Part shown: positions 24,489 to 33,480 of the stretch, in pieces
Layout: the number at the start of each line of letters is the position of its first letter
Position numbering within the stretch: the first letter of the stretch is position 1
Origin: an uncultured Oscillospiraceae bacterium
GTDB lineage: Bacteria > Bacillota > Clostridia > Oscillospirales > Acutalibacteraceae
Direction of reading: 5' to 3'
Length of the DNA stretch: 64,000 nucleotides
NCBI GenBank assembly: GCA_900540535.1
Contig: UQGM01000003.1
Coordinates: forward strand, 26,709-90,708
Position numbers and translations under genes: made by a program
The notes under the pieces: model-generated
Databases searched by the model: none
The model's input: the letters and a program-made list of their open reading frames with translations, nothing else
What the model was told of the DNA's origin: nothing

Positions 24489-24528
24489 TCCGCTGCGTCA
24501 GCATTAAGCTGCGCAGCGGTTTTTTTCT
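24489..24528 (+). terminator. Terminator of the SCIFF maturase gene
   Basis: CCGCTGCG / CGCAGCGG with a TTTTTTT tail. Confidence 0.9.
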
Positions 24529-24651
24529 CAAAACTTCCGCATTCCTATTATTGCTATTTATTCCCATCGTTTATTGATTATCTAATTGAACATTTTTTAC
24601 AATTTTTATTTTGTTTAATGACAAAATTAAGTATAAGATGTGTAAATTTTA

Positions 24652-24680
24652 TTGACTTCATATGAAATAATTGTTAATAT
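24652..24680 (+). promoter_or_regulatory. Promoter of the beta-propeller surface protein
   Basis: TTGACT (24652-24657), 17-bp spacer, TAATAT (24675-24680). Confidence 0.75.
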
Positions 24681-24728
24681 ATGGTTGCGGTATTCAAAAC
24701 AATCAATAAATGAAAAGAGGAATGTGAA

Positions 24729-26987
24729 ATGAGCAAATTCAAAAAAATTGTTGCTGTATTGCTTGCTATTGTAATAGTTTGCGGTACACTCACAGTATTT
24801 GCCGATAGTGGAAAAGCTCCTATTGCTGTTTCGCCATCCGGTACATACCAGGCCGAAAAAATATCACATAAAGATGCTGGGCTCGGCGAAGTTGACGGAC
24901 TCATAGAATATGATTCCGGCGAAAACGACAGAGGTCAGAACTATTCATGGTCGGCAGTGGGATATGGTGACTATGTCTATGTAGGAACCTGTTATGCCGC
25001 AATATGGCAAACACTGAAAATAATGTCGCAGAGCTTCGGAGTAAGCGCTGAAGCTTTTAAAGCGATAATGAATACTCTGTTTAACGGTGCACTCTACGTT
25101 GGCGACGATGTAAACAACCCCTCTGATGCCAACAGATCGGTAATTGTTAAAATTCACGCCACCACAGGCGAGACAAAAATAGTTGCAGGTCCTGATACTC
25201 ACGGCGGATATCGCTCGGCTGCCGTTTTCAACGACAAGCTTTACTTTGTCGGAACGGGACGCACTCCTTTCCTCCTTGAAATAGACCCGACAACTGATGA
25301 GACAAAAACTGTTTATGAAGCCGATCCTATTTCTGATCCCACAATTGCCACCGGTATAAGAGCAATTGCTGTTATTAACGGAATGCTTGCAGTAAGCATG
25401 ATCAGCGAAACTGGTGCGTCAATTGTCGCTTCCGAAACCCCCTCTGCAGGCGAAAGCTCCTTTAAGACAATCGCCACTCAGGAAGATCTTCTTGACTATC
25501 CCGCATACCACTATACCGACGCTATTTTCGGCGGTTCCATCTGGGATATGATCGCTTTCAACGGTAAGCTTTATATTTCAGTTGTAACAGGAAAAGGCAG
25601 CGTAAAACAGTCTTTCGCACTGTTCTGCGGCGAGGAACAGGATGACGGCACATGGACTTATCGTCTCCTCGTCGGCGATGAAAAGGACGGAGCAAAGTAC
25701 ACCTACGGTCTCGGCGCAGACCGTTCCGGTGCCGCTAACCTCATGGTTTATGACAATCACCTTTACATCGGCGGATACAACGATCCCATGGTCGCTCTTC
25801 CCGCTGCTATCTCACTCGATTTTGAGGCAATCTACAGCGACCTTTCTTCTCCTGTAAACCTTTGGAGAATGGATGCAGACGAGAACTTTGAAATGGTAAT
25901 CGGCGAACCCAATGAATACTTCTCAGAAGTTAAGGGTAACATGGGCTCAGGCTTTGACAACAATCTCAACCAGTATGTATGGCGTATGGAAGTTTATAAT
26001 GATAAACTTTTCGTAGGTACATTTGATATCGGAAGCCTTGCATATCCCCTTATGCAGTTTACAAACGGCGATCTTCTTAAGCGCACACCTGAAGAGTGGG
26101 CTACACAGATTAAGTACATCAAGGAACTCATCGACCTTATTAAAGACGGTGGACTTCCCCTTCCCTTCTCTGCAACAGAAAGCGTAGCTACACTTTCCGC
26201 TGAAGTCAACAGCCTTGAGGATCTCTTCAACAAGGGCGGAATCGACGACCTTGCAAATACACAGAAGCTCTATGAAATCCTCACAAAGCTTAACAGCGTT
26301 TACGCAAAGATAAGCAAATACCTTCCCGAAGAGATTAAGAAATACCTTGATCCGCTCTTCAACCAGGATACTCTCGATAACATCTATTACTTCATCGAAA
26401 CATGTAAGTATCTCAGCAAGGGCGAAAGAGGATTCGACCTCTTCGTAACTGAGGATGGATATAACTTTGAAACTATTACCAGAAACGGTTTCGGCGATCC
26501 TTACAACCACGGCTGCCGTGTATTTGCAGTAACAGATCTCGGTCTTTGCCTTGGTACTGCAAACCCCTTCTATGGCACTCAGGTTTGGAGAATTGATGAC
26601 CTTTCAATGACCACTGATCCTACTGATCCGACCGATCCTACTGAGACAACTGATCCTACTGAGACAACCGATCCCAGTGAGACAACCGATCCCAGTGAGA
26701 CAACCGATCCCAGTGAAACAACTGATCCCAGTGAAACAACTGATCCCAGTGAAACAACTGATCCCACTGAGACCGACACAACAGAACCTACATCTACTGT
26801 TGATCCCACAGAACCCACTGATGATACTGCCGCACCTTCAGAATCTGATACTTCAGATTCCACATCAGGCAATACAGACGGTTCAACACAGACTCCCGGT
26901 CTTGGTGATACAGGCGTTGGATTCGGAATTGCTCTTCTTGTAACTGCAACAGCAGCAGTTGTTGTCACAAGAAAAAAACGTAAGTAA
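24729..26987 (+). CDS. Surface-anchored beta-propeller-like protein with Thr/Pro/Glu stalk
   Basis: 752 residues. A signal peptide ends near TVFA-D. Residues about 60-620 show repeated blade-like motifs (YVYVGTC, KLYFVGTG, KLYISVVTG, HLYIGGYN, KLFVGTFD, GLCLGTAN...VWRI), suggesting a beta-propeller interrupted by a helical insert near residues 440-560. A stalk of six-residue D-P-(S/T)-E-T-T repeats (about 630-690) follows, then a C-terminal sorting-like end: GLGDTG, a hydrophobic helix and RKKRK. The order resembles sortase substrates with a non-LPXTG motif, or a simple membrane anchor. Ligand unknown. Own promoter and terminator; the gene has no partner. Confidence 0.8.
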   Translation: MSKFKKIVAVLLAIVIVCGTLTVFADSGKAPIAVSPSGTYQAEKISHKDAGLGEVDGLIEYDSGENDRGQNYSWSAVGYGDYVYVGTCYAAIWQTLKIMSQSFGVSAEAFKAIMNTLFNGALYVGDDVNNPSDANRSVIVKIHATTGETKIVAGPDTHGGYRSAAVFNDKLYFVGTGRTPFLLEIDPTTDETKTVYEADPISDPTIATGIRAIAVINGMLAVSMISETGASIVASETPSAGESSFKTIATQEDLLDYPAYHYTDAIFGGSIWDMIAFNGKLYISVVTGKGSVKQSFALFCGEEQDDGTWTYRLLVGDEKDGAKYTYGLGADRSGAANLMVYDNHLYIGGYNDPMVALPAAISLDFEAIYSDLSSPVNLWRMDADENFEMVIGEPNEYFSEVKGNMGSGFDNNLNQYVWRMEVYNDKLFVGTFDIGSLAYPLMQFTNGDLLKRTPEEWATQIKYIKELIDLIKDGGLPLPFSATESVATLSAEVNSLEDLFNKGGIDDLANTQKLYEILTKLNSVYAKISKYLPEEIKKYLDPLFNQDTLDNIYYFIETCKYLSKGERGFDLFVTEDGYNFETITRNGFGDPYNHGCRVFAVTDLGLCLGTANPFYGTQVWRIDDLSMTTDPTDPTDPTETTDPTETTDPSETTDPSETTDPSETTDPSETTDPSETTDPTETDTTEPTSTVDPTEPTDDTAAPSESDTSDSTSGNTDGSTQTPGLGDTGVGFGIALLVTATAAVVVTRKKRK
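26633..26774 (+). repeat. 18-bp tandem repeat array in the stalk region
   Basis: About eight in-frame copies of an 18-bp unit encoding DP(S/T)ETT; the five central units are almost identical. Such arrays change length by slippage or recombination and set the stalk length. Confidence 0.9.
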
Positions 26988-27017
26988 TTCTTACAACTGA
27001 ATTCTTTTAAATGAATT

Positions 27018-27053
27018 AATCCCCGGTATTCAAAAGAATACCGGGGATTTTTC
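27018..27053. terminator. Terminator after the surface protein gene
   Basis: AATCCCCGGTATTC / GAATACCGGGGATT with a 4-base loop and T-runs; also suits the convergent gene. Confidence 0.93.
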
Positions 27054-27077
27054 TTATGAAAAATTCATTTGTAAATT

Positions 27078-27692
27078 TTATCTTGCAAATCGGCTTTCGT
27101 TGTACACCGCTCTTACCTTGTTAAATTCAGCGGTGAAACACGCAAGGACAATCCAGCATATGACTCCATAGATAAAGGCAATGGCTATAAATCCGACGCT
27201 TGCATATGTTACGTCTCTCAGATGTTCACTTGTCAGCTGATTCAGCAACAATGCATCATTATAAGTAAGTGTCCTGAAAAACGGAGATACAATGGCAGTA
27301 ACAGTAAACGCTGCCCATCTTTTTTTAAGAACAGATGTTTCTATGTGCACATTTGCTTTTTTCTGATATTCTCTTAGTCCCAAAATAATAATATAGAAAA
27401 TGTAAGCTGTTGTAAGACCCGAAACAAGTTTGAATGCTCCCGAAAAACTGAAGCCATTATATATAGTACTGGGAAGAAGTTTGATCACTCCTTCAACAAG
27501 GTTATAGAAAATAAGGCAAATTGCAGGTTTAAGGGATTTCTTAAACATCGGTGTAACCACTGAAAGCTCCAGCAAACCGAAATAGATAAAAATATAAGCT
27601 ACAAAATCAGGGAAAATAGTAATCGGTATACCGAATAAATTGAGATTTATCTTAACTAAAAGGAATATAAGACCTGCTAATATTTTATTCAT
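27078..27692 (-). CDS. Membrane protein paired with an XRE regulator
   Basis: 204 residues with five or six membrane helices (about 3-22, 28-45, 56-75, 86-105, 120-140 and 160-188), no recognised family motif. It overlaps the end of the upstream XRE gene by 8 bases, so it is made together with that regulator. Pairs of an XRE protein with a membrane tail and a small polytopic protein are common in clostridia, but their roles are unclear; a sensor or export function is conjecture. Confidence 0.7.
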   Translation of the reverse strand: MNKILAGLIFLLVKINLNLFGIPITIFPDFVAYIFIYFGLLELSVVTPMFKKSLKPAICLIFYNLVEGVIKLLPSTIYNGFSFSGAFKLVSGLTTAYIFYIIILGLREYQKKANVHIETSVLKKRWAAFTVTAIVSPFFRTLTYNDALLLNQLTSEHLRDVTYASVGFIAIAFIYGVICWIVLACFTAEFNKVRAVYNESRFAR

Positions 27693-28296
27693 TCTCAGCG
27701 CCTGCCTTTCTGCGTAAAACTACTCCCAATATTATAAGAGCAACTCCCGTTAAAATACCAAGCAAGGCTCCCACAGAGCCCGTTTGCATAGAATTGTAAA
27801 GTATTCCCTCCAGTGATTTATCAAAATCACTATTATTATAAAAGGAAGCCGCATTAAAAATAGTAGCAGCGAGCCCTGCTGTCTGAGAAACCACTACACA
27901 CACCCCGAATAATGAAAGATGTCTTTTAATAACCTTAACAATTTCATCGAGGAAATCCATAAATGAGCCTTTCTCAAAACTTTTTACGTCATCCTCTGAA
28001 TCACCGTTTGCAGCCGGAACCGCATCACTTATCATCTGCGCAGTTTCCTCTTTTACTGTGCCGTCCGTCCCCTCACCGGCAGTTTTTATTTCATCTTCAT
28101 CTTTTAAAAGGCTATCCGTTGAAACAGAGAAAATTTTACTTATAAGCACAATTTTGTCCGTGTCCGGCATAGCTTCGTCACGTTCCCATTTGGATACAGA
28201 CTGACGGGAAACTTCCAGCATTTCCGCCAGCTTATCCTGGGAAAGACCTGCGTCACTGCGCAGCTTCAAAAGTTTTTCTCCAAAGGTCATTTTCAT
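27685..28296 (-). CDS. XRE-family regulator with C-terminal membrane helices
   Basis: 203 residues. Residues 1-65 are a helix-turn-helix domain (GEKLLKLRSDAGLSQDKLAEMLEVSRQSVSKWERDEAMPD). A Glu/Asp-rich linker (70-115) leads to two membrane helices (about 135-158 and 175-196) and a short KAGAENE tail, so the DNA-binding head is tethered to the inner face of the membrane. RBS GGAGGAGG is strong. A perfect 9-bp dyad at 28371-28391 lies upstream and may be its operator. Co-translated with the membrane protein that follows. Confidence 0.87.
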   Translation of the reverse strand: MKMTFGEKLLKLRSDAGLSQDKLAEMLEVSRQSVSKWERDEAMPDTDKIVLISKIFSVSTDSLLKDEDEIKTAGEGTDGTVKEETAQMISDAVPAANGDSEDDVKSFEKGSFMDFLDEIVKVIKRHLSLFGVCVVVSQTAGLAATIFNAASFYNNSDFDKSLEGILYNSMQTGSVGALLGILTGVALIILGVVLRRKAGAENE

Positions 28297-28370
28297 AACC
28301 CTCCTCCGTTTTTGATATCCTCATAATAATCTATCCTATACTTTTTTACAAGCAACTTACCTTGGAATAT

Positions 28371-28391
28371 TTCGCAACCTGAGGTTGCGAA
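28371..28391. promoter_or_regulatory. Perfect 9-bp inverted repeat upstream of the XRE/membrane pair
   Basis: TTCGCAACC-TGA-GGTTGCGAA, fully symmetric arms. It may be an operator for the XRE protein (75 bases before its start) or a weak rightward terminator, since CTTATTTTTG follows. Confidence 0.5.
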
Positions 28392-28464
28392 GCTTATTTT
28401 TGTAACTGCGCACATACCGAAGGTTCTTATCTTGTGCATTTTACTACACTGCGTTACAAATATA

Positions 28465-28500
28465 AAAATACCACCGATACTTTCGTATCAGTGGTATTTA
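28465..28500 (-). terminator. Terminator of ddh
   Basis: ATACCACTGATAC / GTATCGGTGGTAT with a GAAA loop, then TTTTTAT on the minus strand. Confidence 0.92.
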
Positions 28501-28523
28501 AAATTATGTTTTCTATATAAGAA

Positions 28524-29513
28524 TTAAAGGCAAGTCTTGCGAAGCTCTTCCCCGCTCTTCATTGAGAGATATGCAGGAGCAATATCAAAAACAGTCTTGG
28601 CGCCTGTTACGCCCTCTTTTGCAAGACGAACTGCTGCTCTTGCATAGGCAACAAGGATGCTTGAAGTAAATTCGGGGTTTGAACCAAGCTTAAGAGAATA
28701 CTCAACAATATGCTTTGTTTCGCCGTTTACACCGGTTGCACCGCTGCGGATAACAAATCCGCCGTGAGGAATACCGCTGTGGTCACGCTTGAGCTCTTCT
28801 TCGCTTATAAAGTGTACTGTGGTATCGTAGTCTGAAAAATAGTTGGGCATATTCTTGATTTCTGATTCGATTCTCTCTTTATCTGCACCCTCTTCAGCTA
28901 CAACAAAGCACTCTCTTGTATGCTTTTCTCTTGTGGTAAGGTCAGGATTTTCACCGTTTCTTACTCTTTCCATTGCGCTCTCAACGGGAATTGTGTACTG
29001 CTTTGCATCCTTTACTCCGTCGATTCTGCGTATTGCATCGGAATGTCCCTGGCTTACGCCCTTGCCCCAGAAAGTATAATCCTTTCCGTCGGGGAGAATG
29101 CAGCTTCCGTAAAGTCTGTTAAGTGAAAACATTCCGGGATCCCAGCCCACAGATATGATTCCAACATTTCCGCCCTTTTTAGCTGCGGCATCAACATTTG
29201 CAAAATGCTCCGGAATTTTAGCATGTGTATCAAAGCTGTCAACTACACAGAAGTTTTCTGCATATTCAGGAGTCTGGACGGGCAAATCTGTTGCACTTCC
29301 GCCGCAGAGAATGAGAACATCAAGTTCACCTTTCATGCTGTTTATATCCTTAACAGAAAGAACCTTTGCGCTTTCAGTAAGAATCTTAAGACTCTCAGGT
29401 GCTCTTCTTGTAAAAACAGCCTTAAGTTCCATATCAGGATTCTGTCTTATAGCAAGCTCTACGCCTCTGCCCAGGTTGCCATAACCCACAATGCCTACTC
29501 TTGTTTTTGTCAT
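28524..29513 (-). CDS. ddh: meso-Diaminopimelate dehydrogenase
   Basis: 329 residues from ATG 29513, 8 bases after AGGGAG; the GTG at 29522 is too close to that site. The Rossmann motif is VGIVGYGNLGRGVE; VDSFDTHAKIPEHF and VGWDPGMFSLNR are signature segments of Ddh, and the C-terminal domain has NPEFTSSILVAYARAA. It makes meso-diaminopimelate in one NADPH-dependent step from tetrahydrodipicolinate and ammonia, giving lysine and the peptidoglycan cross-link residue, and bypasses the DapD/E/F route. Single-gene unit. Confidence 0.96.
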   Translation of the reverse strand: MTKTRVGIVGYGNLGRGVELAIRQNPDMELKAVFTRRAPESLKILTESAKVLSVKDINSMKGELDVLILCGGSATDLPVQTPEYAENFCVVDSFDTHAKIPEHFANVDAAAKKGGNVGIISVGWDPGMFSLNRLYGSCILPDGKDYTFWGKGVSQGHSDAIRRIDGVKDAKQYTIPVESAMERVRNGENPDLTTREKHTRECFVVAEEGADKERIESEIKNMPNYFSDYDTTVHFISEEELKRDHSGIPHGGFVIRSGATGVNGETKHIVEYSLKLGSNPEFTSSILVAYARAAVRLAKEGVTGAKTVFDIAPAYLSMKSGEELRKTCL

Positions 29514-29642
29514 ATCTGTCACTCCCTAAAATCTACTTATGAACATTTTATCATAGTTTTTTTATCAATAAAATAGTAAAATTTGCAGAAATAGTCCCCA
29601 CTAATCCAAAGGATTGTAGGAAAAGGGGAAGTTTTTTCTCTA

Positions 29643-29671
29643 TTGCAAACTTAGACATTATACGATATAAT
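29643..29671 (+). promoter_or_regulatory. Promoter of trpB
   Basis: TTGCAA (29643-29648), 17-bp spacer, TATAAT (29666-29671). The leader is about 30 bases, so there is no trp leader or T-box. Confidence 0.82.
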
Positions 29672-29706
29672 AAAATTGAAAAAATGTCTGCAAAAGGAGT
29701 TTTCAC

Positions 29707-30939
29707 ATGAATAAATATAGAGATTTTGATAATTATCTTAAAGAATTCCCGACACCCGACGGCAGATACGGCGAATACGGCGGACAGTACCTGCCGGACG
29801 AGCTTCTCCCCGCTTTCAAGGAGATAGATGAGGCTTATGAGGAAATCTGCCACAGCGCTCAGTTTATCAGCGAACTGAGAAGAATCCGCAAGGAGTTCCA
29901 GGGCAGACCCACTCCCGTTTACCACTGCGAAAGACTTTCAAGAAAAATCAGCCGCTGCCAGATTTATCTTAAGAGAGAAGACCTCAACCATACAGGCGCT
30001 CACAAGCTCAACCACTGCATGGGCGAAGGACTTCTGGCTAAATATATGGGCAAAAAGAAGATCATTGCTGAAACGGGCGCAGGTCAGCACGGCGTTGCCC
30101 TTGCCACTGCAGCAGCATATTTCGGACTCGAGTGTGACATCTACATGGGTGAAGTCGACATTGCAAAGCAGCATCCCAACGTTGTACGTATGAAGATGCT
30201 CGGCGCAAGAGTTATTCCCGTAACTCACGGTCTCAAAACCCTTAAAGAAGCAGTTGACGCAGCTTTCGACGCTTATCTGAGAGAGTATAAGGATGCCATT
30301 TACTGTATCGGCTCCGTTGTCGGACCTCATCCCTTCCCGAAAATGGTAAGAGATTTCCAGTCCGTACTGGGATTTGAGGCAAGAGAGCAGTTCCTCGAAA
30401 TGACAGGCATTCTCCCCGACGCTGTTACAGCAGCTGTAGGCGGCGGTTCAAACTCCATGGGTATGTTCTCAGCTTTCCTTGCTGATCCCGTTGAAATTTA
30501 CGGCGTTGAGCCTCTCGGCAAGGGTCACGGAATCGGTGAGCACGCAGCTTCCATTACATATGGTAAGAAGGGCATTCTTCACGGCTTTGAAAGCTATCTG
30601 CTCCAGGATGAGAAAGGTGAACCCCTCCCCGTTTACTCTATTGCCAGCGGACTCGATTATCCCGCAGTAGGACCGGAGCACGCTTATCTCCATGATGTCG
30701 GCAGAGTTAAGTATACATATGTTGACGATGAAGAGGCAATGAGAGCATTCTTCATGCTCAGCCGCTATGAGGGCATCATTCCCGCAATCGAAAGCTCTCA
30801 CGCTCTTGCATATGCAATGAGGTATGCTGAGGAAAAAGGTACAGGTTCAATTCTTGTATGTCTTTCCGGCAGAGGCGATAAGGATATAGACTATGTATAT
30901 GAGAAATACGGCTGCGGAGAGAAATTCAACCTTGACTGA
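29707..30939 (+). CDS. trpB: Tryptophan synthase beta subunit, stand-alone
   Basis: 410 residues, normal TrpB length. [14 protein letters not shown] opens the fold; the PLP lysine is Lys100 in [21 protein letters not shown] and the phosphate-binding [10 protein letters not shown] loop are intact, as is [10 protein letters not shown]. TrpB condenses indole with serine to tryptophan. No trpA or other trp gene is nearby and the gene has its own promoter and terminator, so it may salvage indole (abundant in the gut) or pair with a distant trpA. Alternative amino acid synthase activity cannot be excluded. Confidence 0.95.
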   Translation: MNKYRDFDNYLKEFPTPDGRYGEYGGQYLPDELLPAFKEIDEAYEEICHSAQFISELRRIRKEFQGRPTPVYHCERLSRKISRCQIYLKREDLNHTGAHKLNHCMGEGLLAKYMGKKKIIAETGAGQHGVALATAAAYFGLECDIYMGEVDIAKQHPNVVRMKMLGARVIPVTHGLKTLKEAVDAAFDAYLREYKDAIYCIGSVVGPHPFPKMVRDFQSVLGFEAREQFLEMTGILPDAVTAAVGGGSNSMGMFSAFLADPVEIYGVEPLGKGHGIGEHAASITYGKKGILHGFESYLLQDEKGEPLPVYSIASGLDYPAVGPEHAYLHDVGRVKYTYVDDEEAMRAFFMLSRYEGIIPAIESSHALAYAMRYAEEKGTGSILVCLSGRGDKDIDYVYEKYGCGEKFNLD

Positions 30940-31195
30940 TTTTACTCCGAGTATAATTATTCCTTTTAAATATACTAAGAGCAATTGACTGTGTTTCACA
31001 GAGAAAAAATATAAATTGTTCAAAAGCTTTTACATAGGCTTTAAAGCCCCATTGTCCATAATAGCTTTACACCGTATACCTAAATGGTATGCGGTGTTTT
31101 TTATTTCCATAAATTTACAGTTCCAAAAATTACACCTTTATATACTTTCAAAAATATGCAAAACGCAGAAATCAGCAAATTTCGATGTTTTGGGT
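30940..31195. other. Intergenic region between trpB and the MATE gene
   Basis: Apart from the trpB terminator at 31069-31102 I see no gene or structured RNA. A 76-codon open frame crosses the terminator and the next promoter and is not credible. Confidence 0.6.
31069..31102 (+). terminator. Terminator of trpB
   Basis: ACACCGTATACC / GGTATGCGGTGT and TTTTTT. Confidence 0.9.
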
Positions 31196-31224
31196 TTTAC
31201 AAATGATTACTCTGGGTTTATAAT
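31196..31224 (+). promoter_or_regulatory. Promoter of the MATE transporter gene
   Basis: TTTACA (31196-31201), 17-bp spacer, TATAAT (31219-31224). Confidence 0.85.
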
Positions 31225-31259
31225 GTGTGATTGGAAAATTAAATAAGGGGGAATGTTCA

Positions 31260-32612
31260 ATGGGAAGAGAACTGACTGAAGGTAAGCCCGGTAAGGTGCT
31301 TGTGAGGTTTTCCATACCTCTTTTTGTCAGCGTAATCTTTCAGCAGCTTTACAACATTGCCGACAGTATGATCGCAGGCGTTTTCGCCGGTGAGGATGCC
31401 CTTTCGGCGGTTGGAGCTTCATACCCCATTACCATGATCTTCATGGCCGTGGCGGTAGGCAGCAGCATAGGCTGTACAGTAGTTATTTCAAGATTTTTCG
31501 GCAGCGGAAGCTACGAAAAGGTTAAAACCGCCTCCTATACAACGCTTATATCAGGCCTTGTACTTTCGGTAGTTTTAACTATTGCAGGTTTGCTTACTTC
31601 TGAGCCTCTTTTGAGAATGCTGAAAACCCCTGACAATATTTTCGAGGACGGAAAGCTTTACCTTAACATCTACGTTTGGGGACTCACCTTTCTGTTCATC
31701 TACAACCTTGTGACAGGTATATTTACCTCACTGGGCGATTCAAAAACGCCGCTTTACTTTCTCATAGGTTCATCCTTGGGAAACATCGTCCTTGACTACA
31801 TATTTGTAGTATTTTTCTACATGGGCGTTGCAGGCGTTGCGTGGGCAACATTTATAGCACAGGGTATATCATGTATCCTTGCAGTTATCACTCTGTTCTT
31901 CCGATTAAAAGGACTTGAGTGCGTGGGAAAAGTTCCGAAGTTTTCCTTTGTGATGCTTAAAAAGATTGCAGCAATTGCAGTTCCCAGCATATTGCAGCAA
32001 AGCTTTGTATCAGTCGGAAACATCTTTATTCAGGGACTTGTAAACGGATTCGGTTCATCGGTTATCGCCGGATATTCGGCAGCGGTGAAGATGAACACCT
32101 TTGCAATCACTTCATTCACCACTCTTGCAAACGGTCTTTCAACCTTTACTTCACAGAATCTCGGCGCAGGAAAACCCGAGCGTGTTAAAAGCGGATTCCG
32201 TGCAGGTTCACTTATGGCGCTGGTTGTGGCGCTGCCCTTCTTCCTGGTCTTCTTCTTCGGTGCAGAACCGATGATAAACGCCTTTATAAAGGATGCCAGC
32301 GAACAGGCAGTAACTGCCGGAACGGAATTTTTCAGAATAGTTTCACCTTTCTACTTCATCATCTGTATAAAACTCATGGCGGACGGTGTTCTCAGAGGTG
32401 CAGGCTCTATGGTCTGCTTTATGATAGCCACATTCTCCGATCTGCTTCTGAGAGTAATACTCGCCTTCGTGTTCGCCTCATTTATGGGCTCAACGGGTAT
32501 CTGGACATCATGGCCCGTAGGCTGGACTGTGGCGGCAATACTTTCCGTTATCTTCTATCTTTCGGGAACATGGAAAAAGAAATATCTCAAAGACACAGAA
32601 CAGATACAGTAA
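31260..32612 (+). CDS. MATE family efflux transporter
   Basis: 450 residues from ATG 31260, preceded by AAGGGGGAA; the upstream GTG-started frame begins in the promoter. Twelve helices in two related bundles: LFVSVIFQQLYNIADSMIAGVFAG...ALSAVGASYPI is the MATE N-lobe signature and PSILQQSFVSVGNIFIQGLVNGFGSSVIAGYSAA its C-lobe repeat. Probably exports cationic drugs or a metabolite using an Na+ or H+ gradient (the DinF/NorM-like clostridial branch). Monocistronic; substrate unknown. Confidence 0.93.
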   Translation: MGRELTEGKPGKVLVRFSIPLFVSVIFQQLYNIADSMIAGVFAGEDALSAVGASYPITMIFMAVAVGSSIGCTVVISRFFGSGSYEKVKTASYTTLISGLVLSVVLTIAGLLTSEPLLRMLKTPDNIFEDGKLYLNIYVWGLTFLFIYNLVTGIFTSLGDSKTPLYFLIGSSLGNIVLDYIFVVFFYMGVAGVAWATFIAQGISCILAVITLFFRLKGLECVGKVPKFSFVMLKKIAAIAVPSILQQSFVSVGNIFIQGLVNGFGSSVIAGYSAAVKMNTFAITSFTTLANGLSTFTSQNLGAGKPERVKSGFRAGSLMALVVALPFFLVFFFGAEPMINAFIKDASEQAVTAGTEFFRIVSPFYFIICIKLMADGVLRGAGSMVCFMIATFSDLLLRVILAFVFASFMGSTGIWTSWPVGWTVAAILSVIFYLSGTWKKKYLKDTEQIQ

Positions 32613-32621
32613 AACATATCA

Positions 32622-32654
32622 AAGGAAAGAATCTTTGGATTCTTTCCTTTTTTA
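32622..32654 (+). terminator. Terminator of the MATE gene
   Basis: AAAGGAAAGAATC / GATTCTTTCCTTT with a 4-base loop and a T-run. Confidence 0.92.
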
Positions 32655-32727
32655 TTTACCTTTAAAGTGGAAAATTTCTTTAAGCTGTGTTATATTTGCT
32701 TTGACAAATAGCCGAAAGGAGAAAACA

Positions 32728-33336
32728 ATGGATATAGTCGATAAGATGAAAAGCGGAAAAGTTTATTATCCTACCGATCCGGAGCTTGAAGCAAAACAGC
32801 GTGAGTGTCTCGAAATACTTTACGATTACAATATGACCCGTCCGGGAGAAATCGAAAAAAGAGAGGAAATACTCAAAAAGCTTTTGGGCGATGTGGGAGA
32901 AGGATGCTACCTTGAGCCTCCATTCCACGCCAACTGGGGAAAACATACTCATATGGGAGATTATGTTTACGCAAACTTTAATCTCACCCTTGTAGATGAC
33001 ACTGATATATTCATCGGAAATAACGTCATGTTTGCGCCCAATGTTACAGTTGCCACTGCGGGACATCCCATACATCCCGAGCTTCGCAGAAAAGCTGCTC
33101 AGTTCAATATTCCCGTAAAAATCGGGAACAATGTCTGGATCGGCGCAAACGCCGTTATCCTGCCGGGAGTCACAATCGGTGACAATACGGTAATCGGAGC
33201 AGGAAGCGTTGTTACAAAGGATATCCCGGCAAATGTTGTGGCTGTCGGAAATCCCTGCCGTGTAATGCGTCCCATAAGCGAAAGGGACATGGAATATTAC
33301 TTCAAAAATAGGAAAATAGACTTTGAAAACCTATAA
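32728..33336 (+). CDS. Maltose/galactoside O-acetyltransferase family
   Basis: 202 residues from ATG 32728 (AAGGAG site). The N-terminal Mac domain (residues 4-58, DKMKSGKVYYPTDPELEAKQRECLEILYDYN) is followed by left-handed beta-helix hexapeptide repeats (IGNNVWIGANAVILPGVTIGDNTVIGAGSVVTKDIPANVVAVGNP). The catalytic His is in ATAGHPIHPELR. These enzymes acetylate the 6-OH of maltose, glucose or galactosides, often as detoxification of sugars that pile up. Stand-alone gene. Confidence 0.93.
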   Translation: MDIVDKMKSGKVYYPTDPELEAKQRECLEILYDYNMTRPGEIEKREEILKKLLGDVGEGCYLEPPFHANWGKHTHMGDYVYANFNLTLVDDTDIFIGNNVMFAPNVTVATAGHPIHPELRRKAAQFNIPVKIGNNVWIGANAVILPGVTIGDNTVIGAGSVVTKDIPANVVAVGNPCRVMRPISERDMEYYFKNRKIDFENL

Positions 33337-33341
33337 TTTTA

Positions 33342-33370
33342 CCGCCGGACCTAAAATCCGGCGTTTTTTC
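33342..33370 (+). terminator. Terminator of the O-acetyltransferase gene
   Basis: CGCCGGA / TCCGGCG and TTTTTT. Confidence 0.88.
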
Positions 33371-33402
33371 TCAGCTTTATATTATAGTATAGCAAAAATT
33401 CC

Positions 33403-33431
33403 TTGCATTGGCTTTTTGCTGTGTGTATAAT
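33403..33431 (+). promoter_or_regulatory. Promoter of ileS
   Basis: TTGCAT (33403-33408), 17-bp spacer, TATAAT (33426-33431). The leader is only about 43 bases, so there is no T-box. Confidence 0.82.
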
Positions 33432-33480
33432 ATACTCATATTGTTATGATTATTTATAATCAGATTTGGAGGTCACCGAA

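Noticed and set aside
26633..26774. 18-bp repeats considered as a CRISPR or regulatory array
   Set aside because: No spacers; the repeats are contiguous, in frame and encode a surface-protein stalk.
26579..26968. 129-codon minus-strand Val/Ser-rich frame
   Set aside because: Mirror image of the DP(S/T)ETT repeat array of the surface protein; repeats keep antisense frames open.
28371..28391. Dyad considered as an attachment site
   Set aside because: No integrase, tRNA or direct repeat is near it; operator or terminator is more likely.
31016..31246. 76-codon plus-strand frame upstream of the MATE gene
   Set aside because: It spans the trpB terminator and the MATE promoter, with no ribosome site.
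33432..33480. Search for a T-box before ileS
   Set aside because: The promoter leaves a leader of only about 43 bases and no GGTGG-type motif is present.
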